This document shows, in pieces, positions 1 through 8,219 of a DNA stretch of 64,000 nt. The position numbers were made by a program, and so were the translations under genes. Positions within the stretch are counted from its first letter, which is position 1. The number at the start of each line of letters is the position of its first letter. The stretch comes from Aliikangiella marina (lineage in GTDB: Bacteria; Pseudomonadota; Gammaproteobacteria; Enterobacterales; Kangiellaceae). The stretch spans positions 595,076 to 659,075 of the forward strand of contig NZ_VIKR01000003.1 in assembly GCF_007004765.1 (NCBI RefSeq). Direction: 5' to 3'. The notes beneath the pieces are model-generated. The model did no database searches, was not told where the DNA came from, and was given only the letters and a program-made list of their open reading frames with translations.

Positions 1-767
1 GAAAGATTATACCAGTTACCATTGTCCCCCAGCCGAGTAAGGGCTTGTTCGTAGTGTAAATGAAGCGCTTCGTGGCAAGTATAGATTCTATCTTTAATTT
101 CGTGTCTCGATTTATCTTGAGTGAGGTTATCAACTAACGCAATTGAATCTCGAATATGGGTAAGAATTTGATGATACTCGGCTTCAAATGGCGAGTGAGC
201 AACAAAGTCTAAGTCCCAGCTATCCATTAGGGAGAAGTCTGCAAATTTGTTTTCTACTAAGGTACGAATGTAGTTAAGGGTCAACGAGGCAAATGAATAG
301 CCTTTGAGTAAACGCCTCGGATCTGGTGCCCTTTCTCTTGGGTTAAAGTTCGCGCTGTTAATTAAGTCACCTCGGTAACTTGGCAAGCTAATTCCATCAA
401 TAGTTTCGGTCTCGGTTGAACGTGGCTTTGCGTATTGCCCAGCCATTCTACCAACTTTGATTACTGGTTTATTCAATCCATGGACAAGCACCAGCGACAT
501 TTGCAGGAGTATTTTTAATTTGCTAGAAATGACATCGGCGTTACAATCCGCGAACAATTCAGCACAATCACCACCCTGAAGAATGAAAGCTTCCCCTTTG
601 GCGGCCTCTGCAACCTTTGCTCTTAGTTCTTCTATTTCATTGACGCCAACAAGTGGTGGTAGCAGACTCAGCTCGTCAATGACCTTGGTAAGCTGGACCG
701 TGTCGGTATAGTTTGCTTGCTGGGATACTTGAAAATTTTGCCAAGTATCGGGTTGCCAAGAGCGCAT
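1..767 (-). CDS. Class II DAHP synthase (3-deoxy-7-phosphoheptulonate synthase), 3' part missing
   Basis: This is the first enzyme of the shikimate pathway, joining phosphoenolpyruvate and erythrose 4-phosphate in the cytoplasm. Reading the minus strand from the ATG at 765-767 gives MRSWQPDTWQNFQVSQQ, then LPPLVGVNEIEELRAK, then the hallmark AFILQGGDCAE segment, and VIKVGRMAGQYAKPRS. These are typical of the plant-like type II DAHP synthases, not of AroF/G/H. About 255 codons lie in the window and the gene runs off the left edge, so the C-terminal half of the barrel is not seen. It is divergent from radA across a 353-bp gap. Confidence 0.9.
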   Translation of the reverse strand, partial: MRSWQPDTWQNFQVSQQANYTDTVQLTKVIDELSLLPPLVGVNEIEELRAKVAEAAKGEAFILQGGDCAELFADCNADVISSKLKILLQMSLVLVHGLNKPVIKVGRMAGQYAKPRSTETETIDGISLPSYRGDLINSANFNPRERAPDPRRLLKGYSFASLTLNYIRTLVENKFADFSLMDSWDLDFVAHSPFEAEYHQILTHIRDSIALVDNLTQDKSRHEIKDRIYTCHEALHLHYEQALTRLGDNGNWYNL

Positions 768-1120
768 GAGTTTAACTCGTTTTCACTGTTGCTAGCGGAT
801 TATTTCGCATCGGTGCAGCACTTAGAAGGGATTGTGGCATGCTGAATAACACTCAGGATCAAATTCATATTTGCAGTCCTTCTATGTCCGTTATACAACC
901 ATTCTTATAAGGCCGATCGAAGTTGAGATCTAATTGCCGGTAGCGAGAAAAATTGATAGTGGTATATTAGCAAAATAACCGTCAGTAATCACTGTCGCGT
1001 AAATTGATAAAAACTATGCACAGAAATTGTACAGTGCATACCGATAAAAAGCGTTTGTTATGTTTTTTCATCAAAAGCCTGTTTAGGCTCATCACTAAAA
1101 CCGATTAGAAGAAATTTTGA
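768..1120. other. Divergent intergenic region between DAHP synthase and radA
   Basis: No gene was found in these 353 bases. The clearest structure is a perfect 7-bp inverted repeat, TATGCAC at 1015-1021 and GTGCATA at 1034-1040, with a 12-base centre, about 80 bases before the radA start. A TTGATA just upstream could be a weak -35 box. Both promoters for the divergent genes should lie here, but none matches the sigma-70 consensus well enough to call. Confidence 0.4.
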
Positions 1121-2488
1121 ATGTCGAAAGTTAAAACCCAATATGCCTGTACCGAATGTGGAGCAATTGCACCAAAATGGTCAGGGCAATGCAGTGAGTG
1201 CGGCCAATGGAATACACTGGTTGAGCAAATTGAAGCTAAAAAAGGACCACAAAATGCGCGCTTTGCAGGTTATGCAGGTGCCGACCAAAAACTGCAAAAG
1301 CTTAGTGAAGTAGAACATTCGGATACTGTACGAATCGCCACTAGTCTCAGCGAACTCGATAGGGTGCTGGGCGGCGGGCTCGTTCCAGGTTCGGTGGTGT
1401 TGATTGGGGGGGACCCCGGTATCGGTAAGTCGACGATATTGTTGCAATCCATGTGTCATTTAAGCGAGAAGTTAAACGCGCTTTATGTAACCGGTGAAGA
1501 GTCTGCACAACAAATATCCATGCGAGCCAAGCGACTCGGCCTTAATGGTGAAAACTTGAGTCTCCTGACTGAGACACAAGTGGAGACGATTATCGCGACA
1601 TCTCAAACTTTGCAACCTCAAGTCATGGTGATTGATTCGATTCAAACAATCTACACCGATTTACTGCAATCGGCGCCCGGTGGTGTCGCGCAGGTGAGAG
1701 AAAGTACCGCGCAGTTGGTGCGTTATGCGAAACAAAAGGGTATCGCGTTATTTGTTGTGGGCCATGTGACCAAAGATGGTGCTCTCGCCGGACCGAGAGT
1801 ACTTGAGCATATGGTCGACGCGGTGCTCTACTTTGAGGGTGAGCGAGATGGACGATATCGAATTTTACGGGCTGTAAAAAATCGTTTTGGGGCGGTTAAT
1901 GAGCTCGGCGTATTTGCAATGACCGAAGAAGGCTTAAAAGAAGTTCAAAACCCGTCAGCAATTTTTTTGTCTCGTTATCAACAAGCTGCAGCAGGCAGTG
2001 CGGTAACCGTAACTTGGGAAGGCTCGCGACCGTTATTGGTGGAAGTTCAAGCATTGGTCGACGAATCACATCTCGGAAATCCGCGACGGGTGGCAGTCGG
2101 ACTTGAACAAAACCGGTTAGCAATGTTATTGGCCGTGCTGTCTCGCCATGGAGGCGTTTTTTGTCATGATCAAGATGTATTTCTGAATGTTGTCGGTGGT
2201 GTGAGAGTCATGGAGACTAGTGCTGATTTAGCGTTAGTGAGTTCAGTAGTCTCCAGTCTTCGAAATCAAGTATTACCGCAAGACTTAATTGTCTTCGGCG
2301 AGTTAGGGTTGGCTGGAGAAATCAGACCGGTGCCAAACGGACAGGAACGTATCAAAGAAGCCAAAAAGCATGGATTTAAAACCGCGATAGTGCCTCAGGC
2401 AAACCTACCTAAAAAGTCGATGCAAGGCATAAAAACGATTGGTGTGAATCATTTAAGCGAAGCGATCAGTGCACTCGGGGAGGTCTAA
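1121..2488 (+). CDS. radA: DNA repair protein RadA/Sms
   Basis: RadA is a RecA-like DnaB-family helicase that drives branch migration of recombination intermediates. The 455-residue protein has the N-terminal four-cysteine zinc finger (CTECG near residue 10 and CSECG near 24), a Walker A motif GGDPGIGKST at about 96-105, the RadA-specific KNRFG motif near 253, and the C-terminal Lon-like domain seen as GGVRVMETSADLA and FGELGLAGEIRPV. Length and domain order match the family. It is transcribed alone, facing the minus-strand PilZ gene downstream. Confidence 0.97.
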   Translation: MSKVKTQYACTECGAIAPKWSGQCSECGQWNTLVEQIEAKKGPQNARFAGYAGADQKLQKLSEVEHSDTVRIATSLSELDRVLGGGLVPGSVVLIGGDPGIGKSTILLQSMCHLSEKLNALYVTGEESAQQISMRAKRLGLNGENLSLLTETQVETIIATSQTLQPQVMVIDSIQTIYTDLLQSAPGGVAQVRESTAQLVRYAKQKGIALFVVGHVTKDGALAGPRVLEHMVDAVLYFEGERDGRYRILRAVKNRFGAVNELGVFAMTEEGLKEVQNPSAIFLSRYQQAAAGSAVTVTWEGSRPLLVEVQALVDESHLGNPRRVAVGLEQNRLAMLLAVLSRHGGVFCHDQDVFLNVVGGVRVMETSADLALVSSVVSSLRNQVLPQDLIVFGELGLAGEIRPVPNGQERIKEAKKHGFKTAIVPQANLPKKSMQGIKTIGVNHLSEAISALGEV

Positions 2489-2644
2489 TCGTACTGCTGG
2501 TTCTCCTTCAACCTGGTACGTCGCCAATCGGTATAAATGATTAATTGGGGACAGGTATTTGTGCGAAGCTATAAAAGCGGATTTACCGGCAGGCAGTTGA
2601 TCACGATGAGTTATTGGTGGGTTATTGCTAGTGGCTGTCTGCCA

Positions 2645-3055
2645 CTAAGAATGACTGAGGGACTCAAAGTCTCTTTCAAGTAGTTGGCTGTCGCCCAAGT
2701 TGAGTTCCACTAAACGGCGTAAATGAGTAATGCTATCCAGATCGATATGACGACATTCAAGACCTAAAGAGCCGCCGTCCTGGTGAGTCAATTTAAGGTT
2801 CATTGATATCAGCGCTGAAGGGTCATCACTTAGTGGTATTCTCAATTCAAAATCAGACTCTTTATCAAGTGGGTCGAGGTGATTAATTTTAACGAGCGCA
2901 CCGTGCAAGGATAAATCGATCACTTGGCATTCAACCGGCTCTTCATTGATGATGAATACCGCTTCAGCTTCAAATTGCACGCGATTAAAGTGTCTTCGCT
3001 CTTGATCGGACATGATTTTAGGTCGAGTTAAAAAACTATCTACTAAATTTAGCAT
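2645..3055 (-). CDS. PilZ domain protein
   Basis: A small cytoplasmic protein consisting almost entirely of a PilZ domain, a c-di-GMP receptor fold. The two ligand signatures are visible: RRHFNR (the RxxxR arginines) near the N-terminus and DLSLHGA (the D/NxSxxG motif). It probably binds c-di-GMP, so it may read out the GGDEF-EAL protein encoded at 17186-20380, but its target is unknown. The ATG at 3055 gives 136 residues; an internal ATG at 3013 (MSDQERRHF) would put the RxxxR close to the start, as is usual, and is a fair alternative. Confidence 0.85.
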   Translation of the reverse strand: MLNLVDSFLTRPKIMSDQERRHFNRVQFEAEAVFIINEEPVECQVIDLSLHGALVKINHLDPLDKESDFELRIPLSDDPSALISMNLKLTHQDGGSLGLECRHIDLDSITHLRRLVELNLGDSQLLERDFESLSHS

Positions 3056-3167
3056 ATAAAACTAAATTTTGACCGCATTTTTGAGTCAAAATTAATCAAA
3101 GTTGTTGGGTGTGGGAATCCTACAGATAAGGTAAAATGTCGATTCAGTTAATCAACTAAGCGATTCG

Positions 3168-4103
3168 ATGACAATTCAATGGTATCCCGGGCACATGCAC
3201 AAGGCCCAAAAAGAAATCAAACAGGCATTGCCTGGGATTGATGTCATTATCGAAGTGGTCGATGCAAGAATCCCATTTAGCAGCGCTAATCCGGTGATTG
3301 CTGAGCTATCCTCTCACAAAGGCCTGAACACGCCAATAATCAAAGTAATCAACAAGATTGATTTGGCTGATGATAAGACCACCGCCCTGTGGTGCGAGTA
3401 TCTCGATAGTCAACAAGGCGTCAAATCCTTACCAGTGACCTCCAATCAACCCGAACTGGTTAAAAAAATCATTCCTTTATGCCATAAAATGGTACCGCAA
3501 AGGAGGGAAAAGGGGGAGTCGGTGAGAGCCATGATTATGGGAATCCCGAATGTTGGTAAATCGACTATTATCAATATCTTATCAGGTAGAACTATCGCGA
3601 AAGTTGGCAACGAGCCGGCGGTAACTCAGAGACAGCAACGTATAGACTTAGCGGAAAAAGTGACCTTGCATGATACGCCTGGAATTTTGTGGCCTAAGAT
3701 AGAAAACCGTCATAGTAGTTATCGTCTCGCAATCACTGGAGCAATTAAAGATACTGCACTTGCTTATGATGATATCGCGTTTTACGCAGTCGATTATTTT
3801 GCCGCGTATTACCCAGACCGATTAAACGAGCACTTTAAACTCGACTTTAATCCCTCTGATACGCTTCAGCTGCTGGAAGAAATCGGTCGAAAACGAGGTT
3901 GTCTCAAGGCCGGTGGTCGAGTCGATCTTGATCGTGTTTGTAAAATTCTCATCCATGAATACCGCAGTGGTTCAATCGGCAAGATCAGTCTTGAAACGCC
4001 GGAGATGATTACTAACGAACTAGTGGTTGTTGAGCAAGAGAAACGAGAAAAAGAAGCGAAAAAAGCAGCCCGTAAAAAAGCATTTAAGAAGAAAAAAAGA
4101 TAA
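3168..4103 (+). CDS. ylqF: Circularly permuted GTPase YlqF/RbgA, ribosome biogenesis
   Basis: A GTPase of the YlqF/RbgA family, whose Bacillus member acts late in 50S assembly. The G motifs are in the permuted order typical of the family: NKID (G4) at about 62-65, then GIPNVGKST (G1) at about 125-133, then DTPG (G3) at about 169-172. The N-terminus WYPGHMHKA is also diagnostic. The C-terminus ends in a lysine-rich tail likely to contact rRNA. The stop codon overlaps the start of the next gene by one base (TAATG), so the two are translationally coupled. Confidence 0.95.
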   Translation: MTIQWYPGHMHKAQKEIKQALPGIDVIIEVVDARIPFSSANPVIAELSSHKGLNTPIIKVINKIDLADDKTTALWCEYLDSQQGVKSLPVTSNQPELVKKIIPLCHKMVPQRREKGESVRAMIMGIPNVGKSTIINILSGRTIAKVGNEPAVTQRQQRIDLAEKVTLHDTPGILWPKIENRHSSYRLAITGAIKDTALAYDDIAFYAVDYFAAYYPDRLNEHFKLDFNPSDTLQLLEEIGRKRGCLKAGGRVDLDRVCKILIHEYRSGSIGKISLETPEMITNELVVVEQEKREKEAKKAARKKAFKKKKR

Positions 4104-4324
4104 TGTTCGACAAACAAGACTTGGTACGAGTAGCCAATACCAACATGCCATTTGGTAAACACCAAGGAATGAGACTGATTGAATTGCCCGAGCCTTATTT
4201 ATTATGGTTTGCAGAAAAAGGATTTCCTGAAGGGCAGCTTGGGCGCCTGATGGCTTTAACGCTGGAAATCAAAATTAATGGATTAGAAGCATTAATTAAA
4301 CCCTTGATTAAATCCGCCGATTGA
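4103..4324 (+). CDS. DUF3820 family protein
   Basis: A 73-residue protein whose MPFGKHQGMRLIELPEPYLLWF segment (read as MPFGKHQG then LPEPYLLWF) is the signature of DUF3820, a small family of unknown biochemical role sometimes annotated as a quorum-sensing-regulated factor. It overlaps the GTPase gene by one base and is surely cotranscribed with it. No catalytic residues can be assigned. Confidence 0.85.
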   Translation: MFDKQDLVRVANTNMPFGKHQGMRLIELPEPYLLWFAEKGFPEGQLGRLMALTLEIKINGLEALIKPLIKSAD

Positions 4325-4433
4325 TTGTTTAAAAATTCACCGCTCTTATACCCAACTTGTTGATCCAGATTATATTGTGCTGTCTTGGCATATTGTAGTA
4401 TTGTCATCATAACAATAAGGCGAAGGGGGTATT

Positions 4434-5909
4434 ATGGGGCGTGATATAACCGAGCGTGAATATTCTGCTAGCGATTACGAACAGTTCAATAAAAGAATTC
4501 ATGATCAGGTCGACTTGCTCAAGGAAGTCATAGCAAGGCCAGGTTTTGGAACCGATGAACCTTGTATAGGCGCAGAGCTGGAAGTCTACTTAATGGACGA
4601 CAAGAGCGATGTCAGTCCTGTCAATGTTCAATTGTTAGACATGCTCAATGATTCGCAGTTTCAAACAGAATTAAATAAATTTAATCTTGAAATAAACCTT
4701 TCACCGGTTAAAGCCGCAGGTAAACCTTTCAGCAATCTCACTAAGGAGATGCTAACAAAATTCAACTATCTTTGGTCGACCGCAGAGCAAATTAATACAC
4801 GCCCGCTAGCGGTAGGTATTTTACCCACCTTACAAGAAAAACATTTGTCGAATAAATACATGACTGATATCGGTCGCTATCGAGTATTAGGTCGCGAATT
4901 GCTTAAACAACGGGGAGAACCTTTCCATATTAAAATTGAAGGCGAAGAGTCGGTCGATTTTTTCTCTTCGGAAGTTTGCGTTGAAGGTGCCAACACTTCA
5001 TTTCAAGTTCATTTAATGACCAAGCCAGATGAGTTTGCCAATGTATTTAACGCTGCTCAACTCACCTTACCGATGGCTCTTGGAGTGAGTGCAAACTCCG
5101 GAATTTTATTGGGTAATTGTCTCTGGGATGAGACTCGGGTGGTGCTATTTAAACAGTCAATCGACAACCGTATTCCGGATGCCTCCGGATGGCGACAACC
5201 CTCAAGAGTCACGTTTGGTCATGGTTGGGTGCGAAAAAGTGCCTGGGAATTATTTTCGGAAACGGTCAATCTTTATCAGCCAATTTTTCCGGAATTATAC
5301 GATACCGATCCCGCTTTGGAAGTTCCCGAACTGGCAGAATTAAACTTGCACATGGGGACTACTTGGCCATGGAATCGCGCTGTTTATTCAAATCAAGGTA
5401 ATGGTCATGTGAGAATGGAGTTTAGAGCCTTACCAGCTGGACCAACGGCATTAGATATGGCTGCAAATGCTGCCTTTTCGATCGGTATGGCAATGGGGCT
5501 TGCTGACAGAGTCGACGAATACATGGCGCGTATTCCATTTCGCTTTGCAGAATATAATTTTTATCGTGCCGCTAAGAAAGGATTAGATGCGACGATATTA
5601 TGGCCACAAAAATATCAAAATAAACCACAAGAGTTACCTTTGAAAAATGTGATAGACGACATGCTTCAAATTGCCAATGATGGTCTAGCCAAAATCAATG
5701 TAGAGAGAGCTGAGCGAGATAAATTCTTAAATATTATTCAGCGACGATTAGCGACTGGTATTAACGGCGCACATTGGAAGAAACAAACCTTGCGACATTT
5801 GAGAAAATCCATGGACAATCACCAAGCCTGCGCACAAATGCTTGATCGATACTTTGTCAATCAAATGGGAGGACAACCGGTTAGCGAATGGGAACGTTGT
5901 TGGAAATGA
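4434..5909 (+). CDS. Glutamate-cysteine ligase family (GCS2-type) protein
   Basis: A cytoplasmic ATP-dependent carboxylate-amine ligase of the GCS2 superfamily, 491 residues. IGAELEVYL near residue 47 and LEINLSPV near 85 carry the metal-binding glutamates; HMGTTWPWNR and VRMEFRALPAGP carry the histidine and arginine usually found in the nucleotide and substrate sites. Whether the product is gamma-glutamylcysteine or another gamma-glutamyl amide cannot be told. It begins a three-gene run: the next gene overlaps its stop, and a membrane protein follows 19 bases later, suggesting a shared amino-acid or small-peptide pathway. Confidence 0.85.
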   Translation: MGRDITEREYSASDYEQFNKRIHDQVDLLKEVIARPGFGTDEPCIGAELEVYLMDDKSDVSPVNVQLLDMLNDSQFQTELNKFNLEINLSPVKAAGKPFSNLTKEMLTKFNYLWSTAEQINTRPLAVGILPTLQEKHLSNKYMTDIGRYRVLGRELLKQRGEPFHIKIEGEESVDFFSSEVCVEGANTSFQVHLMTKPDEFANVFNAAQLTLPMALGVSANSGILLGNCLWDETRVVLFKQSIDNRIPDASGWRQPSRVTFGHGWVRKSAWELFSETVNLYQPIFPELYDTDPALEVPELAELNLHMGTTWPWNRAVYSNQGNGHVRMEFRALPAGPTALDMAANAAFSIGMAMGLADRVDEYMARIPFRFAEYNFYRAAKKGLDATILWPQKYQNKPQELPLKNVIDDMLQIANDGLAKINVERAERDKFLNIIQRRLATGINGAHWKKQTLRHLRKSMDNHQACAQMLDRYFVNQMGGQPVSEWERCWK

Positions 5910-6931
5910 AGGTACTCAATCCAGAAATAACTTACTATGATGATAGTTTTCGCTCGCAAATTGAGCCGACGGCGTTAGGGTTTTTACGGCAACTAACGGG
6001 ATTAACCATTTTTGATCTCAAAGGAAAGGACACTAGTCGGACTCGGGTTGTTACAACATTAATTCATGGCAACGAACCTTCTGGTTTTATCGCGTGTCAC
6101 CTATGGTTAAGAAGCCAGTCGGTACCAGCCACTAACGTGAGAGTATTAATTTGTAATCCAGAGGCGGCGCGCACCAAGCCCATTTTTACCAATCGTTATT
6201 TAAATACCAATGAAGACCTAAACCGTTTTTTTGATGCACCCGATAGTGACCAATCAGAGGTAGCCAACAGAGCGAGACAGATTAAACAGGCCGTTGCAGA
6301 GGTCAAACCCGAAGCGGTTATTGATTTGCACAATACTTCAGGAGCCAGTCCAGCATTTGGAGTGGCGTTGAGCGAGAGTGATAATGTACTTGATCTGGTT
6401 TCTTTATTTTCACAAAAGCTGATTTTAACCGGGCTGCATGTTGGTGCGCTCATGGAACTCGACTTTAGCGCGCCGATTGCGACTATTGAATGCGGTGGTG
6501 CGAATGAAATTTTTTCTCACCAAGTAGCGACCGATGGATTACATGAATATTTCACGAGAGAATATATTTTCGACCATCATGCAGGCCGAGTTGAAGTTCA
6601 TCGACATCCATTAAGAGTTGAGTTAGTTGAAGATGCATCGGTAGGTTTTTCGCATACTCGGTTACCGACAACAGACATTACTTTGCGAGCAGATGTTGAA
6701 ACTTTAAACCAGCAGTATACACCAGCAGGCGAGTTCCTCGGCTGGTATGATGAGTCCCAACCCCTTCCTTTAAAAGCCATTGATGAGCAAGGTAACGATC
6801 AAATTCATCGCGTGATCGAAATAAAAAATGGCTGTCTTTTTGCCGGCCAAAAGCTCCAACTCTTCATGGTAACCACAACCTGCGAAATTGCAACTAACGA
6901 CTGTTTGTTTTACGCTACTGCAGAACAATAA
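5906..6931 (+). CDS. Succinylglutamate desuccinylase/aspartoacylase-like zinc hydrolase
   Basis: A zinc carboxypeptidase-fold amidohydrolase related to AstE and aspartoacylase. The zinc ligands are visible in LIHGNEPSG (His and Glu) near residue 55 and in IDLHNTSG (second His); ATIECGG holds the probable catalytic Glu. The start at 5906 overlaps the stop of the ligase gene in an ATGA arrangement and is preferred; an in-frame ATG at 5888 would add six residues. The pairing with a GCS2-type ligase suggests one enzyme makes and the other cleaves an N-acyl or gamma-glutamyl amide, but the substrate is not evident. Confidence 0.85.
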   Translation: MKVLNPEITYYDDSFRSQIEPTALGFLRQLTGLTIFDLKGKDTSRTRVVTTLIHGNEPSGFIACHLWLRSQSVPATNVRVLICNPEAARTKPIFTNRYLNTNEDLNRFFDAPDSDQSEVANRARQIKQAVAEVKPEAVIDLHNTSGASPAFGVALSESDNVLDLVSLFSQKLILTGLHVGALMELDFSAPIATIECGGANEIFSHQVATDGLHEYFTREYIFDHHAGRVEVHRHPLRVELVEDASVGFSHTRLPTTDITLRADVETLNQQYTPAGEFLGWYDESQPLPLKAIDEQGNDQIHRVIEIKNGCLFAGQKLQLFMVTTTCEIATNDCLFYATAEQ

Positions 6932-6950
6932 ATAATAATAGGGTCGATTT

Positions 6951-8099
6951 ATGGAATCAATGCATTCTGCTTTGGTTGTTGCTGCAGTATTGGGGCTGAT
7001 TATTCTACTGGCTGAGAAGCTAGCGTTAACGCGCTATGGCAAGCCGCTCGGCACGGCACTGATCGCGATTATCTTAGGAGCATTATTAGCCAATATTGGC
7101 GTCATTCCGAGCGCATCAAATAGTATACCGCTTTACGGTCACATCTTTCATTATATCGCCCCGATATCAATCTTTTTTTTAACTTTAGGCGTTAATTTAA
7201 AAAAGATTAAATCTGCCGGCATTCCCATGCTGATTCTATTTGCTTTGGGTTCGGTTGCTACTGTAATTGGTGTTTTCGTTGCGATGTTCATTATCAGTCC
7301 TGAGAGTGTTTTGGGAGAGGTAGCACCAGCAATTGCGGGAATGATCGCGGGTACTTACACCGGCGGTAGTGTCAATTTCAATGCAATTGCCTTACATTAT
7401 AAAGTTAATGAATCTGGGGTGTTATTTGCCGGTACTGTGGCGGCTGATAATGTGATGACCACTTTATGGATACTCATAACCTTAGCCATTCCCAAAATAA
7501 TGCAGCCATTTTGGCCTAGTAAGAAATTAACGGGTAGCGATAAAAAATCGATAGCAGCGTCGCATCAAACAACCCATCAAGAAACCACTAACTTATCAAG
7601 TTTAATGGTACTGATTCCAACTGCTTTGGTTGCTTTGCTGTTGTCCGAATATGTATCGTCCCTTTGGCCCGTGATTCCTTCCATTTTAGTCATCACCACT
7701 ATTGGTCTTGCCTTAGCGCAAACCAAGTACTTTCATGAGCTACCAGGCAGCCACTTGTTGGGTCTATATTTAGTGTATTTATTTTTAGCCGTCATCGGTG
7801 CGTTTTGTGAATTTGCGGCTATCAATAACTTAGAAGAAATCGGATTTACATTGTTACTCTTTGTAGCCTGTGTTGTTTTAATACATGGTTTAGTGGTTAT
7901 TTTTGTCGGTAAATTGTTAGTTAATGATTGGCAAATGATTGCGATTGCGTCGCAAGCTAATATTGGTGGTGGGACTACCGCTATGGCGCTGGCTGAAACA
8001 TTTGGTCGCAAAGAATTAATTGTACCAGCAATATTAATCGGTACTATTGGTAACGCTGCCGGAACATATTTGGGCTTTATGGTAGTAGGGCTTCTTTAA
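6951..8099 (+). CDS. DUF819 family integral membrane protein
   Basis: A 382-residue polytopic inner-membrane protein with about ten hydrophobic segments. The segment IAPISIFFLTLGVNLKKIK and the glycine-rich AGTYTGGSVNFNAIA and ANIGGGTTAMALA loops are typical of DUF819, a family of putative solute transporters with an inverted-repeat fold. It starts 19 bases after the aspartoacylase-like gene and probably ends the operon, so a role in moving that pathway's substrate or product is likely but unproven. Confidence 0.85.
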   Translation: MESMHSALVVAAVLGLIILLAEKLALTRYGKPLGTALIAIILGALLANIGVIPSASNSIPLYGHIFHYIAPISIFFLTLGVNLKKIKSAGIPMLILFALGSVATVIGVFVAMFIISPESVLGEVAPAIAGMIAGTYTGGSVNFNAIALHYKVNESGVLFAGTVAADNVMTTLWILITLAIPKIMQPFWPSKKLTGSDKKSIAASHQTTHQETTNLSSLMVLIPTALVALLLSEYVSSLWPVIPSILVITTIGLALAQTKYFHELPGSHLLGLYLVYLFLAVIGAFCEFAAINNLEEIGFTLLLFVACVVLIHGLVVIFVGKLLVNDWQMIAIASQANIGGGTTAMALAETFGRKELIVPAILIGTIGNAAGTYLGFMVVGLL

Positions 8100-8219
8100 A
8101 ATTTAATAAAAACAATATAAGAGCCCGTTAAGAAAATTATATAGGTTATTCAAATAAAATTCGTCAAATAGAATAATAAGCAAGTCGAGCAAATTGGAAT
8201 ATCGGAGAAGGAGAAAACA

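Noticed and set aside
1021..1036. LexA-like box before radA
   Set aside because: CTGT-N8-ACAG is not matched; only a general inverted repeat is present.
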